Source: Thermoplasmata archaeon | GTDB taxonomy: Archaea; Thermoplasmatota; Thermoplasmata; Halarchaeoplasmatales; Halarchaeoplasmataceae | Direction of reading: 5' to 3' | DNA: 11,166 nucleotides | Assembly: GCA_019594195.1 (NCBI GenBank) | Contig: JAFDTP010000056.1 | Location: 1 to 11,166 of the forward strand | In this document: positions 1 to 6,823 of the stretch, piece after piece | How the letters are laid out: every line of letters begins with the position of its first letter | Numbering within the stretch: position 1 is the stretch's first letter | The notes under the pieces: model-generated | The model's database searches: none | Told to the model about the DNA's origin: nothing | The model's input: the letters and a program-made list of their open reading frames with translations, nothing else | Made by a program: the position numbers and the translations under genes

Positions 1-453
1 GACTACGTGAAGAAACTCATCTCTGTCTATAGGGCACCCGTGAACCTTGTAGTCAACATCGATAACCGCGTCGATACCTTTGGCCTTCTCCCAAGCCTCG
101 TACATATCACCGTCATCGTCGTACACTCGTTCTTTGACTTTATTGAAGTTCTGCCGATTCCTTATGGAATTGACTCCGCCGATAGTAGCGCATGATCCTA
201 TAGCAACGACTGTATCAGCGTTCTTCCTTATCTTCCTTAACCTTTCCACGTCATGATCTCTCGTGACTGAACCTTCGATGAAAGCTATGTCATAATCATC
301 GCTGTGTTCGGTCATCACTTCTCTAAAGCTGACTGGCTCTACGATGTCGAGTAAGTCTAGAAGTTTTTCTTCTAGATTCGCGACCTGAAGCTGATCTCCT
401 TCGCATCCAGCAAAATCGAAGAATGCAACTTTTGGCTTTGTCTGCGGTTTCAT
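1..453 (-). CDS. hydD: Group 3b [NiFe] hydrogenase small subunit (sulfhydrogenase delta, HydD), 3' part missing
   Basis: The first 151 codons are present; the C-terminus lies beyond the window edge. The small subunit carries the iron-sulfur relay that passes electrons between the NiFe site of HydA and the HydB/HydG module in a cytosolic hydrogenase. The N-terminus reads FAGCEGDQLQ (residues 14-23), then IAFIEGSV, AIGSCATIGG with ligand C88, and KVHGCP with ligand C140. This is the order of the NiFe small-subunit proximal-cluster domain, and spacing and wording resemble Pyrococcus HydD. The usual proximal motif CxGC is here C17-E-G-D20, so one expected cysteine ligand is aspartate. The ATG follows the hydG stop codon with no gap, and a GGAGG site lies inside the end of hydG, so the two genes are translationally linked. 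The missing part should hold the medial and distal cluster cysteines. Family assignment is secure; the electron acceptor is inferred from the family. Confidence 0.92.
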   Translation of the reverse strand, partial: MKPQTKPKVAFFDFAGCEGDQLQVANLEEKLLDLLDIVEPVSFREVMTEHSDDYDIAFIEGSVTRDHDVERLRKIRKNADTVVAIGSCATIGGVNSIRNRQNFNKVKERVYDDDGDMYEAWEKAKGIDAVIDVDYKVHGCPIDRDEFLHVV

Positions 454-1305
454 CTATAACGCCTCCTCGAAACCTTTGATCACATCGTAATTGAATACAG
501 GACCATCTTGACAGGCATAGAATTCACCTTTGTCGCCGGTTATCTGACAATGGCCGCATTTTCCTACACCGCACTTCATCCTTCTCTCCAAAGAAAGATA
601 GATGCTATCATGAGGTAGGTCTTTATCCTCCAATTCTTGCAGCACGAAACGATACATGACCGGAGGACCACAAACTATAGAGTAGGTGTTCTCTAAATCT
701 ATATCTACACCCGGTATGAGATTTGTGATAACTCCAACGTTTCCTTCCCAACAAGCATCGTCCGGACATTCATCGACTGTCTCTCTGATATCGATATCGT
801 CTCTTTCTCTCCATGTATTTATTTCATCCTCGTATAGCTGCTGGCATGGTTCCTGGCAGCCGTATAGCACTTTGACATCTCCGAATTCGGATCTCCTATC
901 CAAAGTGTACTTGATGAGTGATCTTAAAGGTGCGATACCGAGACCACCCGCTATAAATAGCATATCATTTCCCTTCAATTCTTCTACTGGGAATCCTTTT
1001 CCAAATGGACCTCTGATACCTATCTTGTCGCTAGCGGTCATACGGTGGAGTGCATTGGTTACGTTACCTACCGCTCTTACGCACAGTTCGAATGTGTTTC
1101 CTTCTTTAGTCGGGGAAGAACTAACGGAGATCGGAGCTTCACCAACACCGGGAACGGTCAACTCAACGAATTGTCCTGGATCATGACCCAGTTCTTCTCC
1201 ACTGTCTAATTCAACAGTATACAGTTTTTCTTTTTCAGTCAGTTTTTCCACTTTCAATATCGTTGCTTTTTCAGGTAAATAAATCGATTCTTCAGTTACG
1301 CTCAT
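454..1305 (-). CDS. hydG: Group 3b hydrogenase FAD/NAD(P)H reductase subunit (sulfhydrogenase gamma, HydG)
   Basis: This 283-residue protein is a ferredoxin-NADP reductase-like subunit that exchanges hydride between FAD and NAD(P)H for the cytosolic group 3b hydrogenase. An FAD-binding beta-barrel covers roughly residues 8-105, with GEAPISVSSSP at 55-65 where the family binds flavin and RAVGNVT at 77-83. The nucleotide-binding domain has AGGLGIAPLRSL (119-130) and CGPP (212-215). The C-terminal [2Fe-2S] motif is C245-x4-C250-x2-C253-x11-C265, as in HydG and dihydroorotate dehydrogenase PyrK-type subunits. Length fits the family. The ATG overlaps the hydB TGA by 4 bases (ATGA), and a strong AAGGAGGGG site lies just upstream (1311-1319), which fixes the start. 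NADPH preference is known for Pyrococcus homologues; it cannot be read from this sequence. PyrK-like function is unlikely given the hydB and hydD neighbours. Confidence 0.95.
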   Translation of the reverse strand: MSVTEESIYLPEKATILKVEKLTEKEKLYTVELDSGEELGHDPGQFVELTVPGVGEAPISVSSSPTKEGNTFELCVRAVGNVTNALHRMTASDKIGIRGPFGKGFPVEELKGNDMLFIAGGLGIAPLRSLIKYTLDRRSEFGDVKVLYGCQEPCQQLYEDEINTWRERDDIDIRETVDECPDDACWEGNVGVITNLIPGVDIDLENTYSIVCGPPVMYRFVLQELEDKDLPHDSIYLSLERRMKCGVGKCGHCQITGDKGEFYACQDGPVFNYDVIKGFEEAL

Positions 1306-2342
1306 ATTTTCCCCTCCTTGAGTTTGTTATAAATTCTAGCGGGATCAGCGATGTCAGGCAAACACTGCGATGAACATCTACCACAACCCACACAGGCTAT
1401 ATCTCCAAATTCATCGTACATGTATCGTCCTTTCCTCATGTATCTGTGCCTGTATCTTGCGGCTCTTTCTTCTCTGAAGTTTTCTCCACCAGCGACCTCC
1501 GCGAAGGCCTGAAGCATGCAGCCGTCCCATCTTCTCAATCTCTCGCCTTCCTGAAGATTCAGGTCCGCTTCTTCTTGAACATCGAAACAATAACAAGTCG
1601 GGCAAACAAGATTGCAGGTGCCACAGCTCAGACAGTCTTCAGAGTTCTTCTCCCAAAATTCCTCGTTACCGTAGTTCTCAGCTAAAAGGTGAGGGAGTTC
1701 GTGTGGTGAGAAATCGAGCTCGGTTTCGAATTTCCCTTTTATCTTTTCTTTTTTCTCTTCGACGGCTTTGATCTCCTCTGGAAGTGCATCTCTCATCTCC
1801 GCTTTATGTTTCTCAAGTATATTGGATCCCTTTGGTGTTCCTATCTCCAAAGCGTACTTATCTCCTAAATCAGTGAGCATCAAATCGTAACCGGAGTCTA
1901 TCGTAGCTGTACCCATACTAGCAGCGAAAGACCATTCGGAGATGTTTTCCATATTCACGCCTATCAGGACTGCCTCACGTCTTTTCCACAGATAATTTTG
2001 ATCGCTATGAGTGTCTTCGAACACTTTATCCATCTGTTGGATAGCCACAAGGTCATATGGATGGATACCTATGATGACTCTAGGGATCACTTCGTTCACA
2101 GGATCCATAGACATCTCTTCAGTGGATTTGTACCTCACCAGTGTTTCTCTCTGAGGCATGAAATACTTCTTAGGTGGGAGTATAGTAGTGTCGTAGTCCA
2201 ATCGAAGGTCTTTCGGATCTTTGAGTTCTTTGAAAGCGAACTTGTCTTTACCCTTCTCCTGTACACCCACTATCTCTCTGCTGTCTTTTTCGATCAGATC
2301 TCTAACGAACTGATCAAAATCCTCTTTTTCTATAATTTTCAT
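1302..2342 (-). CDS. hydB: Group 3b hydrogenase 4Fe-4S electron-transfer subunit (sulfhydrogenase beta, HydB), N-terminal cluster site lost
   Basis: With the ATG at 2342 this is 346 residues, close to the usual HydB length; the frame stays open upstream to 2597, but that stretch is A+T-rich, hydrophobic and unlike the family, so I exclude it. HydB links the flavin subunit HydG to the small subunit HydD. Family landmarks are ILPPKKYFMPQRE (54-66), IGIHPYDLVAI (91-101) and ASMGT (141-145). Two C-terminal [4Fe-4S] sites are intact: C237-x2-C240-x2-C243-x3-C247 (followed by C250, C252) and C317-x2-C320-x2-C323-x3-C327. In homologues such as Pyrococcus HydB, a cysteine after the HP/HA and a further C...CFC set supply another cluster in the N-terminal half. 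Here these positions are Y96, M131, S138 and A140, so that cluster is probably absent. It is the first gene of the minus-strand operon and overlaps hydG by 4 bases. A weak GTGAG-type site precedes the ATG. Confidence 0.92.
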   Translation of the reverse strand: MKIIEKEDFDQFVRDLIEKDSREIVGVQEKGKDKFAFKELKDPKDLRLDYDTTILPPKKYFMPQRETLVRYKSTEEMSMDPVNEVIPRVIIGIHPYDLVAIQQMDKVFEDTHSDQNYLWKRREAVLIGVNMENISEWSFAASMGTATIDSGYDLMLTDLGDKYALEIGTPKGSNILEKHKAEMRDALPEEIKAVEEKKEKIKGKFETELDFSPHELPHLLAENYGNEEFWEKNSEDCLSCGTCNLVCPTCYCFDVQEEADLNLQEGERLRRWDGCMLQAFAEVAGGENFREERAARYRHRYMRKGRYMYDEFGDIACVGCGRCSSQCLPDIADPARIYNKLKEGKI

Positions 2343-2398
2343 ATATCTCACATCTTTGAGATTTTTAAGGGTCTGTATATAGTTGGAATTAGGTAGTC

Positions 2399-2413
2399 TT
2401 TTTAAACCTTTCG
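2399..2413 (-). promoter_or_regulatory. Probable BRE/TATA box of the hydBGD operon
   Basis: Read on the minus strand this is CGAAAGG followed by TTTAAAAA, a good archaeal BRE plus TATA match. A start about 25 bp downstream would fall near 2377 and give a leader of about 35 bases before the hydB ATG. A second minus-strand candidate, TTTATATA around 2441-2448, would give a longer leader; its BRE is poorer. The same bases read TATATAAA on the plus strand. Confidence 0.5.
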
Positions 2414-2609
2414 ATATTTTCGTAAGACATCTACCCAACATATATAAAGGCGTTATGAGTCTAATCGTATTGTGAATGTGAAAAATAAAAAAATATTCAA
2501 TAAGTATCAAATTGATAGTATCATTCCATTTAACGCCTGCAATCTTATAAAACAGATATGATAGGATAGAAGGGAAAGTGTTTAATATGGGTACCATATG
2601 GGATAGATT

Positions 2610-2625
2610 GAACCAATATATATAC
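2610..2625 (+). promoter_or_regulatory. Probable BRE/TATA box of the plus-strand hydrogenase operon
   Basis: GAACCA followed by ATATATATA (about 2616-2624) is a strong archaeal TATA element. A start about 25 bp downstream falls near 2645-2648, at the centre of the 24-bp palindrome, leaving a leader of about 40 bases that contains the AAGGAGTG ribosome site (2673-2680) of hoxE. Position is predicted from spacing only. Confidence 0.6.
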
Positions 2626-2635
2626 CCTCACAACA

Positions 2636-2659
2636 CGAACCGCTTAATTAAGCGGTTCG
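2636..2659. promoter_or_regulatory. Perfect 24-bp palindrome, candidate operator
   Basis: The half CGAACCGCTTAA is followed directly by its exact reverse complement TTAAGCGGTTCG, with no mismatch and no spacer; the flanking pair (2635/2660) does not match, so the symmetry ends sharply. It lies 11 bp downstream of the TATA box, over the predicted transcription start of the hox-type operon and about 28 bp before the hoxE ATG. In archaea, repressors bound here typically block RNA polymerase recruitment. A homodimeric helix-turn-helix regulator is the likely ligand; a 5' RNA hairpin is less likely, because transcription probably starts inside the element. Confidence 0.7.
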
Positions 2660-2687
2660 ATATGAGTGGGGTAAGGAGTGTAATATA

Positions 2688-3146
2688 ATGGAAAGGCATC
2701 ATCTGCGGGATATACTCCCGATAATAGAGGAATACGAAAAAGAGTCCGGGAGCTTGATACCGGTACTTCACGAGGTACAAAAGAAGATAGGCTATCTGCC
2801 TAAAGAAGTCCAACAGTTCATAGCCGAGGAATTGGGTGTTTCTTTCAGCCAGGTATACTCCGTAGTGACGTTCTACTCTTTCTTCTCTATGGAGCCTAAG
2901 GGGGATCACACCATATCCGTCTGCACTGGAACCGCTTGCTACGTGAAAGGTGCCGATGAACTGGTGGAAGAGTTGAAAGATGAACTAGATGTTGAAGAAG
3001 GAGGAACTTCCGATGATCGTAAGTTTACACTGACCACGAGTAGATGCGTAGGCGCCTGCAGTAAAGCTCCCGTTATGATGATCGACGACGAAGTATATGG
3101 AAAGCTCAAACCGGATGAACTGTCTGATATATTGAAGAGGTATTAA
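2688..3146 (+). CDS. hoxE: NuoE/HoxE-type [2Fe-2S] subunit of NAD-linked [NiFe] hydrogenase (HydC-like)
   Basis: This 152-residue thioredoxin-fold ferredoxin is the NuoE homologue of the diaphorase module and partners the flavin subunit encoded next. The N-terminal helical part (1-70) carries the family wording LHEVQKKIGYLPKEVQ and VVTFYSFF. The [2Fe-2S] ligands are C79-x4-C84-x35-C120-x3-C124 in SVCTGTACYVKG and SRCVGAC. Length and spacing fit NuoE, HoxE and HydC of bifurcating hydrogenases. It opens the plus-strand operon, with an AAGGAGTG site 7 bases before the ATG, and the next gene follows after 13 bases. Sequence alone does not separate HoxE from HydC; the C-terminal ferredoxin domain in the following gene favours the HydC-like role. 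Confidence 0.95.
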   Translation: MERHHLRDILPIIEEYEKESGSLIPVLHEVQKKIGYLPKEVQQFIAEELGVSFSQVYSVVTFYSFFSMEPKGDHTISVCTGTACYVKGADELVEELKDELDVEEGGTSDDRKFTLTTSRCVGACSKAPVMMIDDEVYGKLKPDELSDILKRY

Positions 3147-3159
3147 AGAGGGGTATAAC

Positions 3160-4962
3160 ATGCCGAGAAAAGAGATATTGATATGTGCCGGGACGGGTTG
3201 TCTGTCCGCAGGCGCTGAGGAAATAGAAGAAAGATTGATGGATGAACTTTGGGAGCACGGGCTGGAAGATAGGTATCCTGTAAAGAGAGTTATCAAGAAA
3301 ACGGGATGCATGGGTCCCTGCAACAAAGGTCCTATGATGATAATACAGCCGGAAAATACTTTTTACGGTAACCTCGAACCTTCTGATGTTGAAACTATAG
3401 TGGAGGAACATCTGATAAATGACAGGGTCGCTTTCAACCTTTTAGTGGACGGCGAAGACGGCAAAAAGGTCGAAAAGTTCCAGGAACTAGATTTCATCCA
3501 GGGTCAAAAGAAAGTGGTCATGAGGAACTCGGGCGATATAGATCCAAGCAGTATCGAGGATTATCTGAATCAGGACGGGTATAGAGGGGCTAAAAAAGCA
3601 GTTACAGATATGGAAAAAAAGGAGATAATAGAAGAAGTAAAAGAGTCCGGCCTCCGAGGTAGAGGTGGTGCTGGATTTCCAACAGGTCTTAAGTGGGAAT
3701 TCACCGCTAACGAAGATGCCGATCAGAAATACGTCGTCTGCAACGGCGACGAAGGAGACCCGGGTGCTTTCATGGATAGGAGTATCCTTGAAGGTGACCC
3801 GCACAGCGTCATAGAAGGTATGATGATAGCGGGCTACGCTGTCGGAGCAGATCAAGGTTACATCTATGTAAGAGCTGAGTATCCTCTCGCTATCAGAAAT
3901 CTACAAAAAGCTGTCAGAGATGCAGAGAGCGAAGGATATCTCGGGGAGAATCTTTTCGGGACAGATTTCGACTTTGACGTAGAAGTGAGGGTCGGTGCTG
4001 GAGCATTCGTTTGCGGTGAAGAGACCGCGCTTTTATCATCCATAGAAGGTAAACAGGGCAGGCCAAAATACAGACCGCCGTATCCAGCTACCGACGGTCT
4101 GTGGGGTCAGCCGACAGTTATCAACAACGTAGAGACCTTCGCGAACGTAACCCCGATAATACTCAACGGTTCCGAGTGGTTTGACCAGATAGGAACAGAA
4201 GATAGCTCAGGAACAAAGGTCTTCGCGGTCGCTGGTGACGTAGAAGAGACCGGGCTTGTCGAAGTACCGATGGGGACGACCATAGAAGAGATGATCGAAC
4301 TAGCCGGCGGCGTTGCCGAAGGAGAGGACTTCAAAGCGGTACAGATAGGAGGTCCGGCCGGCGGAACGATACCTGAAAAATACGTCGATCTACCTATAGA
4401 CTACGACTCTTTAGAAGAAGCTGGAACCATAATGGGTTCCGGAGGTTTCATCGTTTTAGACAAGAATAACTGCATGGTAGACGTGGCGAGATTCTTCTTG
4501 GATTTCACTCAAGAGGAGTCCTGTGGTAAATGTCCTCCCTGCAGACTAGGATCAAAGAGGATGTTGGACCTACTCGATAAGATGACCCAGGGCGAAGCTG
4601 AACCTGGAGATATAGAGAAGTTGGAAGACCTAGCTCACACTGTGAAAGATACATCGTTCTGCGGTCTGGGCCAGGCGGCTCCGAATCCTGTGTTGAGTAC
4701 TCTTAGATTTTTCCGAGAAGAGTACGAAGCACACGTTCACGACGATGAATGTCCCGCTGGTCAATGTAAAGCTCTCATGGACTCTTACGTGATCGATGAA
4801 AATAAATGCGTTACTTGTGGTAAATGCGCCGAAGTTTGCCCTGTAGATGCTATTTCCGGCGGAGAAGAATCTTACTTGATAGATGCTGAAACCTGTATTT
4901 CTTGCGGCGAGTGTGCTGAAGTTTGCCCTGTAGATGCGATCTCACAGGGAGGTGAAGAATGA
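3160..4962 (+). CDS. hoxF: NuoF/HoxF-type FMN and NAD(H)-binding subunit with N-terminal [2Fe-2S] and C-terminal 2x[4Fe-4S] domains (HydB-like)
   Basis: This 600-residue flavoprotein is where NAD(H) meets FMN in the soluble hydrogenase complex. In order: a thioredoxin-like [2Fe-2S] domain (C9, C14, C50, C54); the NuoF core with the glycine-rich loop GLRGRGGAGFPTGLKW (164-179), NGDEGDPGAF (195-204) and GAGAFVCGEETAL (279-291); the N3-type [4Fe-4S] site C455-x2-C458-x2-C461 and C501; a linker with H525, H527, C531 and C536; and two ferredoxin motifs, C550/C553/C556/C560 and C579/C582/C585/C589. The C-terminal ferredoxin is absent from cyanobacterial HoxF and typical of HydB of electron-bifurcating hydrogenases, where the His/Cys linker is reported to hold zinc. 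GAGGGG lies 6 bases before the ATG. Bifurcation is inferred from architecture. NADP-reducing HndC-type subunits share this layout and remain an alternative. Confidence 0.95.
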   Translation: MPRKEILICAGTGCLSAGAEEIEERLMDELWEHGLEDRYPVKRVIKKTGCMGPCNKGPMMIIQPENTFYGNLEPSDVETIVEEHLINDRVAFNLLVDGEDGKKVEKFQELDFIQGQKKVVMRNSGDIDPSSIEDYLNQDGYRGAKKAVTDMEKKEIIEEVKESGLRGRGGAGFPTGLKWEFTANEDADQKYVVCNGDEGDPGAFMDRSILEGDPHSVIEGMMIAGYAVGADQGYIYVRAEYPLAIRNLQKAVRDAESEGYLGENLFGTDFDFDVEVRVGAGAFVCGEETALLSSIEGKQGRPKYRPPYPATDGLWGQPTVINNVETFANVTPIILNGSEWFDQIGTEDSSGTKVFAVAGDVEETGLVEVPMGTTIEEMIELAGGVAEGEDFKAVQIGGPAGGTIPEKYVDLPIDYDSLEEAGTIMGSGGFIVLDKNNCMVDVARFFLDFTQEESCGKCPPCRLGSKRMLDLLDKMTQGEAEPGDIEKLEDLAHTVKDTSFCGLGQAAPNPVLSTLRFFREEYEAHVHDDECPAGQCKALMDSYVIDENKCVTCGKCAEVCPVDAISGGEESYLIDAETCISCGECAEVCPVDAISQGGEE

Positions 4963-6821
4963 TGAGCGAAGTTGAATTGAAAGTGGATGGAGATGTTATC
5001 CCCGCGGAAAAAGGCGAGACCGTACTTTCAGCATGCGAGAGAAACGATATAGAGATACCGACCTTATGTGAACACGATGCTTTAGAGAACGTGATGGCCT
5101 GCCGTTTATGCGTTGTCGAGGTGAATGATGGACAGATAGAGCCCTCTTGCGGGTTAAAAGTCGGAGAAGATATGGAGATAAAGACCCATACCGAAAAACT
5201 TGAGAAATATAGAAAAGTAAATCTCGAGTTGATATATCTCAACGAGAACCATTTCTGCATGTTCTGTGAAAGCGACGGAGACTGCGAACTACAAGACCTT
5301 ATGTGGGAACACGAGATAGACAGTTTCGACTTCCCAAGATCATATCCTGATCTACCTATAGAGGCCTCACACGACTTCTTGATCATAGATAACAACAGAT
5401 GTATAAAGTGCGGTAGATGCATAAGAGCTTGTGAGGAAGTCGTAGGAAACGAAACCCTTGGATTCGGAGGTAGAGGTTTAGATAACAGGATAGTGGCGGA
5501 TACCGATATCCCTTTAGCTGAATCGAGCTGTATCGAGTGTGGGATGTGCCAGCAGGTATGTCCTACAGGCGCTATCTTCAACAAACAGAGCATGTTCAAA
5601 GGTACCAGCAGAGAGTGCGATTCTAAAGAGACCACGTGTTTGGGATGCAGTATAGGATGTGGGACTGAAGTCTACAACCGATCAGGTAATATAGTTGAGA
5701 TAATGGGTACTGATCTAGAAGATGAAAAAGGCGGACAACTATGTAAGATGGGAAGATTCGACCCGGTGATCGAACAAGACGAAAGGATAGATCAGATCAT
5801 AGTTCGTGAAGACGACGAAGAGAAGATATTAGATGAAGAAAAAGGTATAGAAAAAGTAAAAGAAAAGTTGACTGACGCGGATAGGATCAACGCTTTGGCA
5901 AGCGGTAAAACTACCTCCGAAGTACTGGAAAGCCTTGAAAGCGTTATGAAGGAACACGGCGCTCTCTTCGATATCGTAGGGGCTGAAAGGCACAGGATAG
6001 AAAAGGAAGTCATGCGGAGAGTGAACATGATAGAAGGACACCTGATAGATGATATCACCGAAGTGATGAAAGCGGATCATCTTTTGGTGTACGATACATC
6101 CATAGTTGAAACACATCCCGTCTTTGCTTCATTCATAAGAAGAGCCGCCATCAATGGCACGAAACTCATAACTGTAGATACACGTGAAGATAAATTTTGG
6201 AGACACTCTGACATATCTATAAACATTGAATCGCCCAACACGCAGTTGACCAGACTTGTCAACGAGGTGATCAAGGAAGGGGTCGCTTCGATCCAGGATC
6301 TATCTAGGGTCTCTTCGATACTGGGCGGTGTAAAGGTACATCCTGAAGATATAATGACCATCGTTAACCATCTTGAAGAAGATACCTACGATATCATAAT
6401 CCTAGGATCCAAGATGCCCGACAGATGGTCTATCAGACATATCTTCGAACTTGCAAAACTTGAAGGAAGCTATCTTGTCAGTCTGAACAAAGCGGCCAAC
6501 CAGTACTTCAAAGAAGTCGAAACGGAGGAGCTTTATAACAGTCCAGATCTCACTTATATATACGCTTCCGACGAAAAGGACAACGAGCAGATGTTGGAAG
6601 AGGCAGAAAAAGCCGATTACCTGATCGTACAGTCGACTAAAAAGTCTGAACTGACGGAGATGGCGGATATCGTTATCCCTTCCCTGACTATGTTCGAGAG
6701 AGACGGAACGGTAGTTGATATCAATGGAGAAGAAAAAAGATTGGATCGGGTTTTCGATCCAGAACCAGATATCGAATCGGAGGAAAAATTTTTTGAGGAA
6801 CTATCGAAACAGGAGGTGTAA
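4959..6821 (+). CDS. hoxU: NuoG/HoxU-type multi-cluster subunit with degenerate molybdopterin-oxidoreductase-like C-terminus (HydA-like)
   Basis: This 620-residue protein should wire the flavin subunit to the HoxY/HoxH core. The N-terminal [2Fe-2S] ligands are C37, C48, C51 and C64; next comes the H98-C100-C103-C109 [4Fe-4S] site, then two ferredoxin-type sites, C148/C151/C154/C158 and C191/C194/C197/C201. A fifth site, C227-x2-C230-x3-C234-x27-C262, is the Fe4S4 motif of the NuoG/formate dehydrogenase family. Residues 280-620 resemble the tail of NuoG (ADIVIPSLTMFERDGT at 569-584) but are far too short for a complete molybdopterin domain and show no obvious catalytic Cys, so this part is probably structural. 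Cyanobacterial HoxU ends after the ferredoxin-type sites, near 240 residues. The ATG overlaps the hoxF stop by 4 bases; a second ATG at 4962 has better spacing from GGGAGGTG (4947-4954) and may be used instead. Confidence 0.93.
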   Translation: MMSEVELKVDGDVIPAEKGETVLSACERNDIEIPTLCEHDALENVMACRLCVVEVNDGQIEPSCGLKVGEDMEIKTHTEKLEKYRKVNLELIYLNENHFCMFCESDGDCELQDLMWEHEIDSFDFPRSYPDLPIEASHDFLIIDNNRCIKCGRCIRACEEVVGNETLGFGGRGLDNRIVADTDIPLAESSCIECGMCQQVCPTGAIFNKQSMFKGTSRECDSKETTCLGCSIGCGTEVYNRSGNIVEIMGTDLEDEKGGQLCKMGRFDPVIEQDERIDQIIVREDDEEKILDEEKGIEKVKEKLTDADRINALASGKTTSEVLESLESVMKEHGALFDIVGAERHRIEKEVMRRVNMIEGHLIDDITEVMKADHLLVYDTSIVETHPVFASFIRRAAINGTKLITVDTREDKFWRHSDISINIESPNTQLTRLVNEVIKEGVASIQDLSRVSSILGGVKVHPEDIMTIVNHLEEDTYDIIILGSKMPDRWSIRHIFELAKLEGSYLVSLNKAANQYFKEVETEELYNSPDLTYIYASDEKDNEQMLEEAEKADYLIVQSTKKSELTEMADIVIPSLTMFERDGTVVDINGEEKRLDRVFDPEPDIESEEKFFEELSKQEV

Positions 6822-6823
6822 AT

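Larger units (their letters stand above)
2343..2687. promoter_or_regulatory. Divergent control region between the two hydrogenase operons
   Basis: This 345-bp A+T-rich stretch separates hydB (minus) from hoxE (plus) and has no convincing gene. It contains TATA boxes for each direction, a perfect 24-bp palindrome near hoxE, a spaced dyad ATATGG-GTA-CCATAT (2585-2599), and a short dyad TATCAA-A-TTGATA (2505-2517) interleaved with a direct repeat AGTATCA (2503-2509 and 2517-2523). The palindrome is a strong operator candidate. The shorter dyads may be chance in A+T-rich DNA. The layout suggests coordinated or reciprocal control of both hydrogenases. Confidence 0.75.

Noticed and set aside
686..1186. 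166-codon open frame on the plus strand opposite hydG
   Set aside because: It is antisense to a clear hydG gene, has low-complexity Ser/Pro-rich composition and no recognisable motif.
454..1305. hydG as PyrK-type dihydroorotate dehydrogenase electron-transfer subunit
   Set aside because: The fold and cysteine motif are shared, but it is translationally coupled to hydB and hydD and no pyrD is present.
2343..2597. N-terminal extension of hydB to an ATG at 2597
   Set aside because: The extra 85 residues are hydrophobic, unlike any HydB N-terminus, and cover the A+T-rich promoter region; the ATG at 2342 gives the normal family length.
2929..2937. GAACCGCTT inside hoxE, a second copy of the palindrome half-site
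   Set aside because: Only a 9-base half-site without a partner, in codons for the conserved CTGTAC region; chance is enough.
4850..5635. 261-codon open frame on the minus strand opposite hoxF/hoxU
   Set aside because: It lies antisense to conserved cysteine motifs of two well-supported genes; its composition is that of a shadow frame.
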